Counted from the stretch's first letter, positions 6,002-13,428 are shown. The stretch: DNA of 14,065 nucleotides from Candidatus Taylorbacteria bacterium RIFCSPLOWO2_01_FULL_45_15b (GCA_001822655.1 MHRX01000019.1:999-15063), one strand, 5' to 3'. Made by a program: numbers and translations. Notes: a model not told the origin generated them from the sequence alone.

Positions 6002-8374
6002 ATGAAATCTGCCAAGAAAAAAATAGTCTTGTTTGATTCTCACGCTATTTTGCATCGCGCGTATCATGCATTGCCCGACTTTTCTTCCTCGAAAGGCGAG
6101 CCGACGGGAGCACTCTACGGGCTTGCGACGATGCTCATCAAAATTATCGGGGAATTAAAACCTGATTACTTGGCCGCGTGTTACGACATGGCGGACAAGA
6201 CGTTTAGGCACGAAGCGTATGAAGGGTATAAAGCGGGGCGGAGCAAAACGGAGGATGATCTCGTAGCTCAAATCGTGCGTTCGTACGACGTATATACTGC
6301 GTTCAATATTCCTATTTACGAAAAATCGGGATTTGAGGCGGACGATATTCTGGGAACAATTGTTGAGAAATTGAAGAATGACAAAAATATTGAAATTGTA
6401 ATTGCGTCGGGCGACATGGACACGCTGCAGCTCGTCGACGGAACGCGCGTTCGCGTGTACACGCTGAAGAAGGGGATTAAGGACACAATTATTTACGATG
6501 AAGAGTCGGTACGCGAGCGTTTTGGATTTGATCAAAAATTGCTTCCCGATTATAAGGGCCTTCGCGGGGACCCGTCAGACAATATTATCGGCGTGCCCGG
6601 CATTGGCGAGAAAACGGCAACAGAACTTATCCAAAAATTCGGTTCGATCGACGACATTTATAAAAAGCTGAAAAAGAACCCTTCGCAATTTGAGAAAGAG
6701 GGAATAAAGCCCCGCATTGTAGAATTGCTAAAGACAAATGAAGAAGAGGCGCGTTTTTCACGGCTCTTGGGCGAGATCCGCCGAGACGCGTCGATCGATT
6801 TTTCCATTCCCGCTACGCCCTGGAAGGACGGACTCGATGCAAAAAAAATAGAGGATCTCTTTCGCGATCTTGAATTCAGAACACTTGCCGCACGGACCAA
6901 AGAAGCGTTTGGCATGAAGGATCCGACGACAGGAAATTTACCGTTTGCCGCGACAAAAGTAGTTTCGGAAGAGATCGATCCAAAACTCCTGCACGAGACA
7001 AAGGTGGCCGTTTGGCTCTTGAATTCAAATCTCACGAATACCGAACTTGAGGACATTTTGAATTACGGTAAAACAGAGAAATTTGAAGTAGCTCGAGAAA
7101 AAATCCTGCTCGACATTGAAGAGAAAAACCTCTCAAATGTGTATAAGGAAATCGAATTGCCGCTCATCCCTATTGTTGAGCGAATGGACGCGCGCGGAGT
7201 AAAGATTGACATAGAGTATTTGAAAAAACTCGGCGCGGAATACCACGCGTCCCTCTCCAAACTTGAGAAGGAAATTTATAACCACGCCGGAGAGGAGTTC
7301 AACATTAATTCCCCGAAACAGCTTGGCGTCATTCTTTTCGACAAAATGAGTCTGACCGCGAAAAATCTTAAAAAAACCGAGGGCGGCGCCCGCTCGACCC
7401 GCGAATCGGAACTTTTGAAAATGAAGGATGCTCACCCGATCATAAACACGATCCTTGATTATCGTGAGCTTCAAAAACTCTTAAGCACCTACATAGATAA
7501 CATCCCCGGCATGGTCGACGGCGATTCGCGGCTTCATTCGTCATTTATCCAGACCGGCTCGACGACGGGGCGCATGGCAAGCCAGAATCCAAATTTACAA
7601 AACATTCCCGTGCAGGGAGACCTCGGACGCAGGATTCGTAACGCATTTGTTGCCGACAAGGCTCACGTTCTTATGGCGTTCGATTATTCGCAGATCGAAC
7701 TTCGCATCGCCGCGATTCTTTCCGGCGATGAAAAACTAATAGACATTTTTAAAAAAGGCGAGGACGTTCACACAGCGGTCGCTGCGGAAGTATTTAAAGT
7801 GTCTCTGAAAGACGTTACGAAAGACATGCGTAGAAAAGCAAAGGTTATTAACTTTGGAATTCTCTACGGAATGGGAGTGAATGCTCTGAAGGACAACCTG
7901 AAGAGCGATAGGAAAGAGGCGCAGGAATTTTATGATAAATATTTTGAGACATTTACAACACTTGCAAAATTCTTGGAGGAATTAAAAAAAGAAACTGCGA
8001 GGCGTGGATACACGGAAACAATTTTTGGTCGAAGGCGATATTTTGAAGGGATTAATTCGAAGATTCCCTACATCCGTGCCGCCGCAGAGCGCATGGCGCT
8101 GAATGCGCCGATTCAGGGCACGCAGGCTGATATTACGAAGAAAGCAATGATCGCGGTTGATGAATATTTGAAAAAAGCGGGTCTTATTGAAAAGGCACAC
8201 CTTATTCTGCAAGTACACGACGAACTTATTTATGAAGTGGAAGAAAAGATTGCCAAGCAAATTGCGGAACCGATAAAAAAGGTCATGGAAAGTGTATTGC
8301 CGGCAAACCAGACAAAAGGCGTGCCAATCGTCGCCAATGCGTCGGTAGGGCCGAATTGGGGAGAGCTTAAATAG
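6002..8374 (+). CDS. polA: DNA polymerase I with reduced 3'-5' exonuclease region
   Basis: Fills gaps and removes RNA primers during replication and repair. From ATG 6002 it has 790 residues, shorter than the 928 of E. coli. The N-terminal 5'-3' exonuclease domain (1 to about 290) shows FDSH near residue 11, FEADDILGT (111-119), SGDMDTLQL (136-144) and the helix-hairpin-helix region YKGLRGDPSDN...GVPGIGEKTA (184-206). The polymerase domain has TGRMASQNPNLQNIP (522-536), motif A DYSQIELR (561-568), motif B RRKAKVINFGILYG (610-623) and motif C QVHDE (737-741). Only about 90 residues lie between exonuclease and polymerase parts; VAVWLLNSN (335-343) resembles the end of the proofreading domain, but its catalytic D-x-E motifs are absent, so proofreading is very likely lost. 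Upstream in-frame starts (5960, 5966, 5981) would add residues not expected in the family. Confidence 0.96.
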   Translation: MKSAKKKIVLFDSHAILHRAYHALPDFSSSKGEPTGALYGLATMLIKIIGELKPDYLAACYDMADKTFRHEAYEGYKAGRSKTEDDLVAQIVRSYDVYTAFNIPIYEKSGFEADDILGTIVEKLKNDKNIEIVIASGDMDTLQLVDGTRVRVYTLKKGIKDTIIYDEESVRERFGFDQKLLPDYKGLRGDPSDNIIGVPGIGEKTATELIQKFGSIDDIYKKLKKNPSQFEKEGIKPRIVELLKTNEEEARFSRLLGEIRRDASIDFSIPATPWKDGLDAKKIEDLFRDLEFRTLAARTKEAFGMKDPTTGNLPFAATKVVSEEIDPKLLHETKVAVWLLNSNLTNTELEDILNYGKTEKFEVAREKILLDIEEKNLSNVYKEIELPLIPIVERMDARGVKIDIEYLKKLGAEYHASLSKLEKEIYNHAGEEFNINSPKQLGVILFDKMSLTAKNLKKTEGGARSTRESELLKMKDAHPIINTILDYRELQKLLSTYIDNIPGMVDGDSRLHSSFIQTGSTTGRMASQNPNLQNIPVQGDLGRRIRNAFVADKAHVLMAFDYSQIELRIAAILSGDEKLIDIFKKGEDVHTAVAAEVFKVSLKDVTKDMRRKAKVINFGILYGMGVNALKDNLKSDRKEAQEFYDKYFETFTTLAKFLEELKKETARRGYTETIFGRRRYFEGINSKIPYIRAAAERMALNAPIQGTQADITKKAMIAVDEYLKKAGLIEKAHLILQVHDELIYEVEEKIAKQIAEPIKKVMESVLPANQTKGVPIVANASVGPNWGELK

Positions 8375-8464
8375 TATATAGTATTTGGTATATAGTATTG
8401 GGTAAAAAAAAGTAAGTCTGGTTGATTCGAAATACTAAATACTAAATACTAAATACCATATACT
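8372..8464. repeat. AT-rich inverted repeat made of heptamer repeats between polA and holA
   Basis: The left arm 8372-8399 (beginning with the polA TAG stop) is complementary to 8437-8464 at 25 of 28 positions, with a 37-nt loop. The right arm consists of tandem AAATACT heptamers (three copies plus AAATACC). A T-tract is absent, so it is not a normal terminator. The holA -10-like hexamer lies within the last bases of the right arm, so folding could affect holA expression. Confidence 0.75.
8459..8464 (+). promoter_or_regulatory. Candidate -10 element of holA (leaderless)
   Basis: TATACT ends exactly 6 nt before the holA ATG at 8471, the same geometry as at pilB and tsaE. No good -35 is found 17 nt upstream, where the heptamer repeats lie. 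There is no Shine-Dalgarno. Confidence 0.4.
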
Positions 8465-8470
8465 AATCCA

Positions 8471-9187
8471 ATGTTGTATTTACTCCACGGAACAGATCGC
8501 GAAAAAATATTAAATGAAGGTAAAAAACTTCAGGATATGCTTCTTAAAAAGAGACCTGATTCGATTGTTGAAAAATTTCATGCTGACCGATGGACTGCGG
8601 GCGAAATTGAGGCATACGCAAAAAGTGAGGGCCTTTTTGGAAATAAATATATTGTTACTCTCGACTCTCTTTTTACATTGGAAGAAGGCGGGGAAGGGCT
8701 CTTTGAGATTTTGCCGAGCATTAAAGATTCCCTGAATATTTTTTTTGTTTTGGAAAGCAAGCTTGATAAAAAGACACTTTCGAAAATAGAAAAATTTGCA
8801 GAGCGTGTGAACGAATATTCATTACCCACACATAAAAACACTGGAGCTTTTTCCATCTTCTCTCTCGCCGATGCGCTTGGGGCGCGGGACAGACGGAATG
8901 CCTGGATCCTTTATCAAAAAGCAAAGTTGTCGGGACTCGAGGATGAGCAAATACACGGGACACTTCTTTGGCAGATCCGCTCGATGCGAGCGGCATCAAA
9001 ATCAAATTCGCCGGCCGAGGCCGGACTTTCTCCATTTGTGTATCAAAAATCAAAGCGATATTCGTCTAATTTTACCTCCCGCGAGCTTGAAATTCTCGGC
9101 GATCGCATGGTTGAAATATTTCACACCTCACGCTTTGGAGGCGCTGATCTCGGAGTATTTATCGAACGAGAGCTTCTCTGGCTCTGA
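8471..9187 (+). CDS. holA: Short DNA polymerase III delta subunit-like protein (clamp loader)
   Basis: The delta subunit opens the beta sliding clamp within the clamp-loader complex. This protein has 238 residues, against about 340 in E. coli HolA. MLYLLHGTD at the N-terminus, a Rossmann-like region to about residue 120 (with IFFVLESKLDK at 90-100), and the central FSIFSLADALGARDRRNAWILYQK (127-150) correspond to the HolA segment that links the AAA+-like domain and the collar. SPFVYQK (187-193) and the final helix are also HolA-like. The Walker A motif is absent, as in other delta subunits. It follows polA by 96 bp and is convergent with purD. The assignment rests on remembered family motifs; a divergent delta-prime would be the alternative. 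Confidence 0.75.
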   Translation: MLYLLHGTDREKILNEGKKLQDMLLKKRPDSIVEKFHADRWTAGEIEAYAKSEGLFGNKYIVTLDSLFTLEEGGEGLFEILPSIKDSLNIFFVLESKLDKKTLSKIEKFAERVNEYSLPTHKNTGAFSIFSLADALGARDRRNAWILYQKAKLSGLEDEQIHGTLLWQIRSMRAASKSNSPAEAGLSPFVYQKSKRYSSNFTSRELEILGDRMVEIFHTSRFGGADLGVFIERELLWL

Positions 9188-9260
9188 TCGTGGTGGTGTG
9201 ACACCTTTTTCGCTGTCCATGAAGATTGTAAAACTTTTTGTCGTGTTGTAACAAAAATAA

Positions 9261-9296
9261 TTTATGAAGATTCAGCGATAGCGCTATCATCATAAA
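9261..9296. repeat. Palindrome between the convergent holA and purD genes
   Basis: A perfect 12-bp palindrome GATAGCGCTATC (9277-9288) is flanked by the inverted arms TTTATGA (9261-9267) and TCATAAA (9290-9296), spaced asymmetrically. It may help end holA transcription, but the A-rich sequence after it is not a U-tract on the plus strand. The remainder of 9188-9354 shows nothing recognisable. Confidence 0.5.
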
Positions 9297-9354
9297 TCCG
9301 AAAAAAAATGGTGATGCGTCCATTATGTTAAAAACAAGAAAATAACAAGAAAAT

Positions 9355-9383
9355 AAAAAACGGCGTCGCTCGCGCGAGGCCGT
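9355..9383 (-). terminator. Intrinsic terminator of purD
   Basis: Read on the minus strand, ACGGC (9383-9379) pairs with GCCGT (9364-9360), enclosing an inner CTCG/CGAG pairing, and is followed by six T (9360-9355). It lies 8 bp beyond the purD stop, which is followed by further in-frame TGA codons. Confidence 0.85.
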
Positions 9384-9390
9384 CTCATCA

Positions 9391-10686
9391 TCATTGTTTT
9401 CCAATGTCGTCGTGAAACTGCATTCCGTGGAAGGAAATTGCCTCAACCGCTTTGTAGGCATAGGTGCGCGCTTCAATTAGCGTTCGTCCCCATCCGCATA
9501 CTGAAAGCACCCTTCCTCCGTTCGTGTAAAGCCGCCCGTCTTCTTCTCGCGTTGCACCATGAAGGACTTTAACATTAGGCATTTCACGTTCAACAAGAGA
9601 AAGTCCTCTTATTTCATCCCCAATACGAGGATTCTTTGGATAGCCGGCGGCGGCAAGGGTAACTGCAACATGGGCGAGACGCGTTACGCCGATTCTTTCC
9701 TCGGTGATTGCGTTGTTCAACTGATTTTGCGCTGTGTCCCAAAAGAACCTTGGCCAGTCTGTCTGCACTCTTCCGGAAAACACTTGCCATTCAGGATCTC
9801 CGAAGCGAACATTAAACTCAAGAACCCTAGGCCCTTCGGCGGTGAGCATGATTCCGATGAACAACACTCCGTTGAAATCGAGCCCCTCTTTTCGTAGTCC
9901 TCGTCGAACATTGCCGACAATGTCTTGAATTGTTTTATGATGGGCATCGGACAAGGCAAGTTGGGGGCATGAGTATGCTCCCATTCCCCCGGTATTAGGC
10001 GCTTCGGCAGTGGAGTTGAGCTTTTTGTAATCTCGGGCAAGAGGAAAAACAAAATTGGAATACTTGTCCATTATGACATGGACAGATATTTCTTCACCTG
10101 CGAGAAGTTTTTGAATCACGAATCGTTGGTAGGAGCTTTCCGTGGTTTGGGCAATTCTTCCAATCTCCGCAGTGGCACTCGATTCTGTTTTGACAATTTC
10201 CACACCCTTGCCGCCACAAAGTCCGTCGGCTTTGATCGCCGCCCTCCAACCGAGTTTCTTCAGGTATTTCAAGGCCGTCTCAATTTTATCGCGGTCAAAA
10301 TTTTTTCCGCGTGCCACGGGGATATCGAATCGCTCCATGAATTCCTGCGACCAACATTTTGAGCCTTCAAGACGCGCGGCGGCCTTGGTTGGGCCAATGG
10401 TGCTGAATCCCTCTTGTTTCAGTGCGTCCACGAGACCCAGGCTGTAGGGCAGTTCAGGACCTGAAATAGTAACGTCGGGGAGCCACGACCTGGCGAAGCG
10501 CACAATGCTGGGGATGTCGTCAACCTCAATTGATTTTGTAACGATATTTTCGCCACACGCGAGTATTTCATGTCCAATCCCCGGGTTGCCCGGGAGGCAT
10601 GCGAGCTCCGTCGTGTTGAGAGACTTTGCGCATTCAGCCGCAAGTTTGTGTGTTCGAGCGTCGCTTCCGATCAAAAGTATTTTCAT
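9391..10686 (-). CDS. purD: Phosphoribosylamine-glycine ligase (GAR synthetase)
   Basis: Second step of de novo purine synthesis: joins glycine to phosphoribosylamine with ATP. The 431 residues from ATG 10686 match the usual length; an in-frame extension to 10875 is discarded because it adds 63 unrelated residues overlapping the pyrC end. ATP-grasp features: GPELPYSLGLVDAL (76-89), IGPTKAAARLEGSK (97-110), KADGLCGGKGV (152-162), STAEAPNTGGMGAYS (225-239) and EFNVRFGDPE (290-299), which holds metal- and ATP-binding acidic residues. The N-terminal loop is GSDARTHKLA (7-16) instead of the usual GGREHALA, retaining only Arg and His; activity is still likely. No other pur genes are in the window. 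It is third in a minus-strand row with pyrD and pyrC, separated from pyrC by a terminator. A weak promoter, TTGCCT (10736-10741) with TAGAAA (10713-10718) at 17-nt spacing, may drive it. No close Shine-Dalgarno. Confidence 0.95.
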   Translation of the reverse strand: MKILLIGSDARTHKLAAECAKSLNTTELACLPGNPGIGHEILACGENIVTKSIEVDDIPSIVRFARSWLPDVTISGPELPYSLGLVDALKQEGFSTIGPTKAAARLEGSKCWSQEFMERFDIPVARGKNFDRDKIETALKYLKKLGWRAAIKADGLCGGKGVEIVKTESSATAEIGRIAQTTESSYQRFVIQKLLAGEEISVHVIMDKYSNFVFPLARDYKKLNSTAEAPNTGGMGAYSCPQLALSDAHHKTIQDIVGNVRRGLRKEGLDFNGVLFIGIMLTAEGPRVLEFNVRFGDPEWQVFSGRVQTDWPRFFWDTAQNQLNNAITEERIGVTRLAHVAVTLAAAGYPKNPRIGDEIRGLSLVEREMPNVKVLHGATREEDGRLYTNGGRVLSVCGWGRTLIEARTYAYKAVEAISFHGMQFHDDIGKQ

Positions 10687-10747
10687 AAGTAAATGTTCTG
10701 GTTGCTCCCGCCTTTCTATCACAAAGTGCGATGTGAGGCAATTATGT

Positions 10748-10771
10748 ATAAAAAAACGCCCTGCGGCGTTT
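10748..10771 (-). terminator. Intrinsic terminator of pyrC
   Basis: On the minus strand a 7-bp stem AAACGCC (10771-10765) with GGCGTTT (10760-10754), loop GCAG, is followed by a T-tract (10753 down to 10748, then TA-rich). It starts 5 bp after the pyrC stop, in the gap before purD. Confidence 0.88.
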
Positions 10772-10775
10772 GTGA

Positions 10776-11873
10776 TTACTCGGCAATTTGCCATTCGAGA
10801 TCTTTTCGAAAGCGAAACGGCGTCAAAGAGCGTTCTTTGTCGCCCGTCGGATCGGCAAGTCTTTCGACGGTCCACCGTTTTCTTATGAGCCGGATCTCGC
10901 GTCCAGAATGTGTGAGGCCGTATGCTTTTGACGGATTGTCCACCGTGAATCGTTCGAACATGTGGAGTGCATTTCTTTTTTCAAAGATTTCAAACGTCCA
11001 AGGAATTGCAATTCGTGACGGATTAAAAACCCCAGCGCACTCATCATCAGACAAATGCTTGTTTTTCCACAAATGCGGAGCACTGTCCGTAATGTATAGG
11101 AAACAAGATTCGCCCCCTGTTGCCGCCAGGATGAGCGCTTCCCGATCCTCCGGCTCTTTGGGATTCGGCCTGCAGTGATTGTCGACGCGACCGAGCACAT
11201 CGTCGAGCGTCAAATCAAAATAATGCGAAGCAATCGTGCCGTGTACGGGATACTTTTTTGATAAGACTTGGATAAGATCGAGCGTCCGGCGGTCGGTGAT
11301 GTGTTCCACAAATAGCCGCAGTTTTGGAAAAAGTGCGCAGTAGGTCCCAATTACGCGATGAAAAAGAAACTCTTTTCTCATCGAGAATTCCCCCGGATAT
11401 TCAGGGTGCACCTGAACCGGAAGGCCAAGTTCTTCGCATGTCCGCAAGCACTCAAGAAGTAGGCGGTGGAAAAAGTCCGAAATCCCTCCATGAGATGATC
11501 CTGTCGTGACATTTTCAGGATATATCTTCATTCCGGCGACTCCAAGCTGAACCAAAGCGCGGATCATTTCTGGAGTGGTGTTGTGCGTCAACTTCGCTAA
11601 AACTCGAATCGAAGCGCGTCCGCCAAATCCTTTCTGTCGTTCCTGTAAAAGGGTTCGGTACTTCAGAACATCGTCGGCGTGTTCTATGTGATGCTTCAGA
11701 TCCGACTGGTCAAGGAAAGTGTTGGGTTCCGCGTAGACTACGTCGTAGTGGCGAGAATTTTCATCTACGACCACGTTGAATACCGCGTCACCAATCTGCG
11801 CAGGGCTTCGAAAGTGACTGTGTGGGTCAATCGGCGCCAATATCTCATAAGTATCATTATCAATTTTTTTCAT
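10776..11873 (-). CDS. pyrC: Dihydroorotase (PyrC-type, single-domain)
   Basis: Zinc amidohydrolase that cyclises carbamoyl-aspartate to dihydroorotate in pyrimidine synthesis. It has 365 residues, slightly longer than E. coli PyrC (348). The binuclear-site residues are visible: HSH at 18-20 with Arg22, Asn51 for substrate, Lys116 in GMKIYPE as the lysine expected to be carboxylated, His156 (VQVHPEY), His191 (FVEHITD) and Asp263 in TDSAPH with His267 for substrate. This pattern matches the PyrC type (class II) rather than the longer class I enzymes. It follows pyrD after 63 bp, but a strong terminator lies in that gap, so it needs read-through, attenuation control or its own promoter. Only 27 bp separate the end of the terminator's T-rich stretch from its ATG; a small AGGC-TTC-GCCT hairpin lies there and no Shine-Dalgarno is seen. 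Confidence 0.94.
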   Translation of the reverse strand: MKKIDNDTYEILAPIDPHSHFRSPAQIGDAVFNVVVDENSRHYDVVYAEPNTFLDQSDLKHHIEHADDVLKYRTLLQERQKGFGGRASIRVLAKLTHNTTPEMIRALVQLGVAGMKIYPENVTTGSSHGGISDFFHRLLLECLRTCEELGLPVQVHPEYPGEFSMRKEFLFHRVIGTYCALFPKLRLFVEHITDRRTLDLIQVLSKKYPVHGTIASHYFDLTLDDVLGRVDNHCRPNPKEPEDREALILAATGGESCFLYITDSAPHLWKNKHLSDDECAGVFNPSRIAIPWTFEIFEKRNALHMFERFTVDNPSKAYGLTHSGREIRLIRKRWTVERLADPTGDKERSLTPFRFRKDLEWQIAE

Positions 11874-11900
11874 AGAGCGTTCGAGGCGAAGCCTATCGCG

Positions 11901-11931
11901 AAAAATAAAAAAAGCAAGCCGGATGGCTTGC
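11901..11931 (-). terminator. Intrinsic terminator or attenuator between pyrD and pyrC
   Basis: On the minus strand GCAAGCC (11931-11925) pairs with GGCTTGC (11920-11914) across loop ATCC, followed by seven T, an A and five more T (down to 11901). It begins 5 bp past the pyrD stop. Its position before pyrC would allow attenuation, but no obvious antiterminator is seen. Confidence 0.9.
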
Positions 11932-11936
11932 GGTAT

Positions 11937-13040
11937 CTAGAATCTATATGTCTGCGGCGAAAGACTCATAACGGTCGAACGCCTTTCGTCTTTGAGACGC
12001 CTCACAATGTGAGTACTTAATGTTCGTGGTAGGAGGGGGCCTTCGAAAACTAGACCGGTGTATACCTGTATGAGGTTGGCTCCGGCCTCCAGCATGTTAT
12101 ATGCATCTTCGCCGGAAAAAATACCACCTACTCCGATGATTGGCAGGCTTGGGAATTTTTTTCGCAACTCCCTCACAATGCAGAGTGAGATTCGCTTCAG
12201 GGGCTTACCGCTCATTCCACCCTCAATCTTGGGGTCAACTTTTAGCCCTCGACGTTGTAATGTCGTGTTCGTCGCCACAATTCCAAAACGCATTTCGACA
12301 GCGAGTTGGCCGATTGCGCAAACTTCATCAAGCTCAAGATCTGGTGAAATTTTCACAAGAAGCGGAACCTGCTGGTTCATGTCCTCTGATAATTCCTCGC
12401 CGAGGAGCACTTTACGAATAGCTTTCACGATTTGCGTCAAGGCTCCGATTTTTTGAAGTGTGCGCAATCCCGGAGTGTTTGGTGAACTCAGATTGATTAC
12501 AAAGAAATCTGCAATATTGCGGAAGAATGTTGCTGAAGCAGTGTAATCCGCGATTACGAGGTCGAGATTATCAACGGGGATGCTGCGTGTTTTTCCAATG
12601 TTGATACCGACAGGGACCCTCATAAACTTTCGGGCATTCTTGAGATTGGCCGCGACTTGTTTTGCGCCGGGGTTGTTGAAGCCCATGCGGTTTATCAGGG
12701 CACCTTCCTGTGTCAGACGAAACATCCGCGGTTTATCGTTTCCCACCTGGGGCTCTCGGGTAACCCCGCCAGCCTCAATGAAGCCGAATCCGAGTGCTTG
12801 AAGGCCGGGACCTGCGACTCCGCTTTTGTCGAAACCCGCGGCAAGACCTACGGGATTCGGAAATGTAAGACCAAGCAGAGTTTGTTTCAATGAAGTCGCT
12901 CCAATCCTTGTGAATGTTTCTATGAGCGTTCTCAACAATTTCGAATTTCCCAGTCTGATTAGTTGATTTATTGCCTTATTGTGCGCAGTTTCCGGGTCTT
13001 GGCTGAATAGTTTCGGTAGTATAAGTTTTTTGTAGAGCAT
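11937..13040 (-). CDS. pyrD: Dihydroorotate dehydrogenase (quinone), class 2
   Basis: Membrane-associated FMN enzyme that oxidises dihydroorotate to orotate and passes electrons to quinone. 367 residues. The N-terminal two-helix extension (1 to about 45), which binds membrane and quinone, marks class 2. Motifs: NPVGLAAGFDKSG (62-74), GFIEAGGVT (86-94), NRMGFNN (117-123), GINIGK (145-150), INLSSPNTPGLR (182-193) with Ser186 as the expected catalytic base, VKISPDL (229-235), ATNTT (256-260), GGMSGKPL (274-281) and IIGVGGIFSGEDAYNMLEAG (301-320) for FMN phosphate binding. AGAAAGG (13047-13053) is a good Shine-Dalgarno 6 nt from ATG, one of the few clear ones here. Class 2 implies a quinone pool or acquired quinones, worth noting in a lineage that often lacks respiration. 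Confidence 0.95.
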   Translation of the reverse strand: MLYKKLILPKLFSQDPETAHNKAINQLIRLGNSKLLRTLIETFTRIGATSLKQTLLGLTFPNPVGLAAGFDKSGVAGPGLQALGFGFIEAGGVTREPQVGNDKPRMFRLTQEGALINRMGFNNPGAKQVAANLKNARKFMRVPVGINIGKTRSIPVDNLDLVIADYTASATFFRNIADFFVINLSSPNTPGLRTLQKIGALTQIVKAIRKVLLGEELSEDMNQQVPLLVKISPDLELDEVCAIGQLAVEMRFGIVATNTTLQRRGLKVDPKIEGGMSGKPLKRISLCIVRELRKKFPSLPIIGVGGIFSGEDAYNMLEAGANLIQVYTGLVFEGPLLPRTLSTHIVRRLKDERRSTVMSLSPQTYRF

Positions 13041-13046
13041 TAATAA

Positions 13047-13053
13047 CCTTTCT
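13047..13053 (-). promoter_or_regulatory. Ribosome-binding site of pyrD
   Basis: AGAAAGG on the minus strand, 6 nt ahead of the ATG at 13040. It stands out because pilB, tsaE, polA, holA, pyrC and purD lack a well-placed Shine-Dalgarno. Confidence 0.7.
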
Positions 13054-13100
13054 ATTTCTTAATCATTTCTACCATGCGCGTAAATTAAAGCAAGCAAAAA

Positions 13101-13159
13101 TTGTGCAGTAAGGGCGAAATATGATATAACTTTTGAGTCGCGGGGGAGCCCGCTTTTTT
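13101..13159 (+). promoter_or_regulatory. Extended -10 promoter running straight into a terminator
   Basis: TTGTGC (13101-13106), 18 nt, then TGATATAAC (13122-13130), an extended -10. The predicted start near 13137 is followed at once by an intrinsic terminator: GCGGG (13140-13144) with CCCGC (13149-13153), loop GGAG, and six T (13154-13159). Any transcript would be only about 22 nt unless it reads through to the tRNA at 13356. The promoter is divergent from pyrD. Confidence 0.4.
13140..13159 (+). terminator. Short intrinsic terminator upstream of tRNA-Lys
   Basis: A 5-bp GC stem, GGAG loop and six T. No gene lies upstream on this strand (pyrD is transcribed away), so it either ends a tiny RNA or gates a longer transcript towards the tRNA. 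Confidence 0.6.
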
Positions 13160-13186
13160 GAAAATAAGTTTAATAATGCGCCCATA

Positions 13187-13303
13187 CCCGCCCGAACGAC
13201 TGAAGTATTCGTTCCCCGCCAGAATGACCTTGTCGGGCTGGAGTCGGGCGGGGCTCAGCCCCGACGTAGAAGTCGGGGAGCCGACCAAAGCGTCGGCTTT
13301 GGT
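13187..13303. repeat. GC-rich chain of hairpins between pyrD and tRNA-Lys (REP-like)
   Basis: Noncoding. CCCGCCCGA (13187-13195) is complementary to TCGGGCGGG (13244-13252). Then follow CGGGGC/GCCCCG (13249-13263), CCCCGAC/GTCGGGG (13259-13278) and AGCCGAC/GTCGGCT (13279-13298), which overlap and can switch partners. GTCGG cores recur throughout, and AGAATGAC occurs at both 13221 and 13305. GCGCCCATA at 13178-13186 repeats the first nine bases of the tRNA. No known repeat family is recognised. Confidence 0.6.
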
Positions 13304-13355
13304 AGAATGACATTAAGTAATCGGATTGTTCGGTATCATTGCAATATATAAATAT

Positions 13356-13428
13356 GCGCCCATAGCTCAGTTGGTAGAGCACCTGCCTTTTAAGCAGAGG
13401 GTCGCAGGTTCGAATCCTGCTGGGCGCA
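13356..13428 (+). tRNA. tRNA-Lys (anticodon TTT)
   Basis: 73 nt with acceptor stem GCGCCCA (13356-13362) / TGGGCGC (13421-13427) and discriminator A13428. The D-arm region reads AGCTCAGTTGGTAGAGC, the anticodon loop CTTTTAA has TTT at 13389-13391, and the T-arm is GCAGG-TTCGAAT-CCTGC (13404-13420). The top pair of the anticodon stem (C13382 with A13398) is a mismatch. CCA is not encoded; the next bases are TAA. The promoter is unclear and no T-rich terminator follows, so the transcript may continue into the tRNA-like units downstream. Confidence 0.96.

Noticed and set aside
10687..10875. 63-residue extension of PurD overlapping the pyrC end
   Set aside because: Crosses the pyrC terminator and lacks any PurD similarity; the MKILLIGSD start fits the family.
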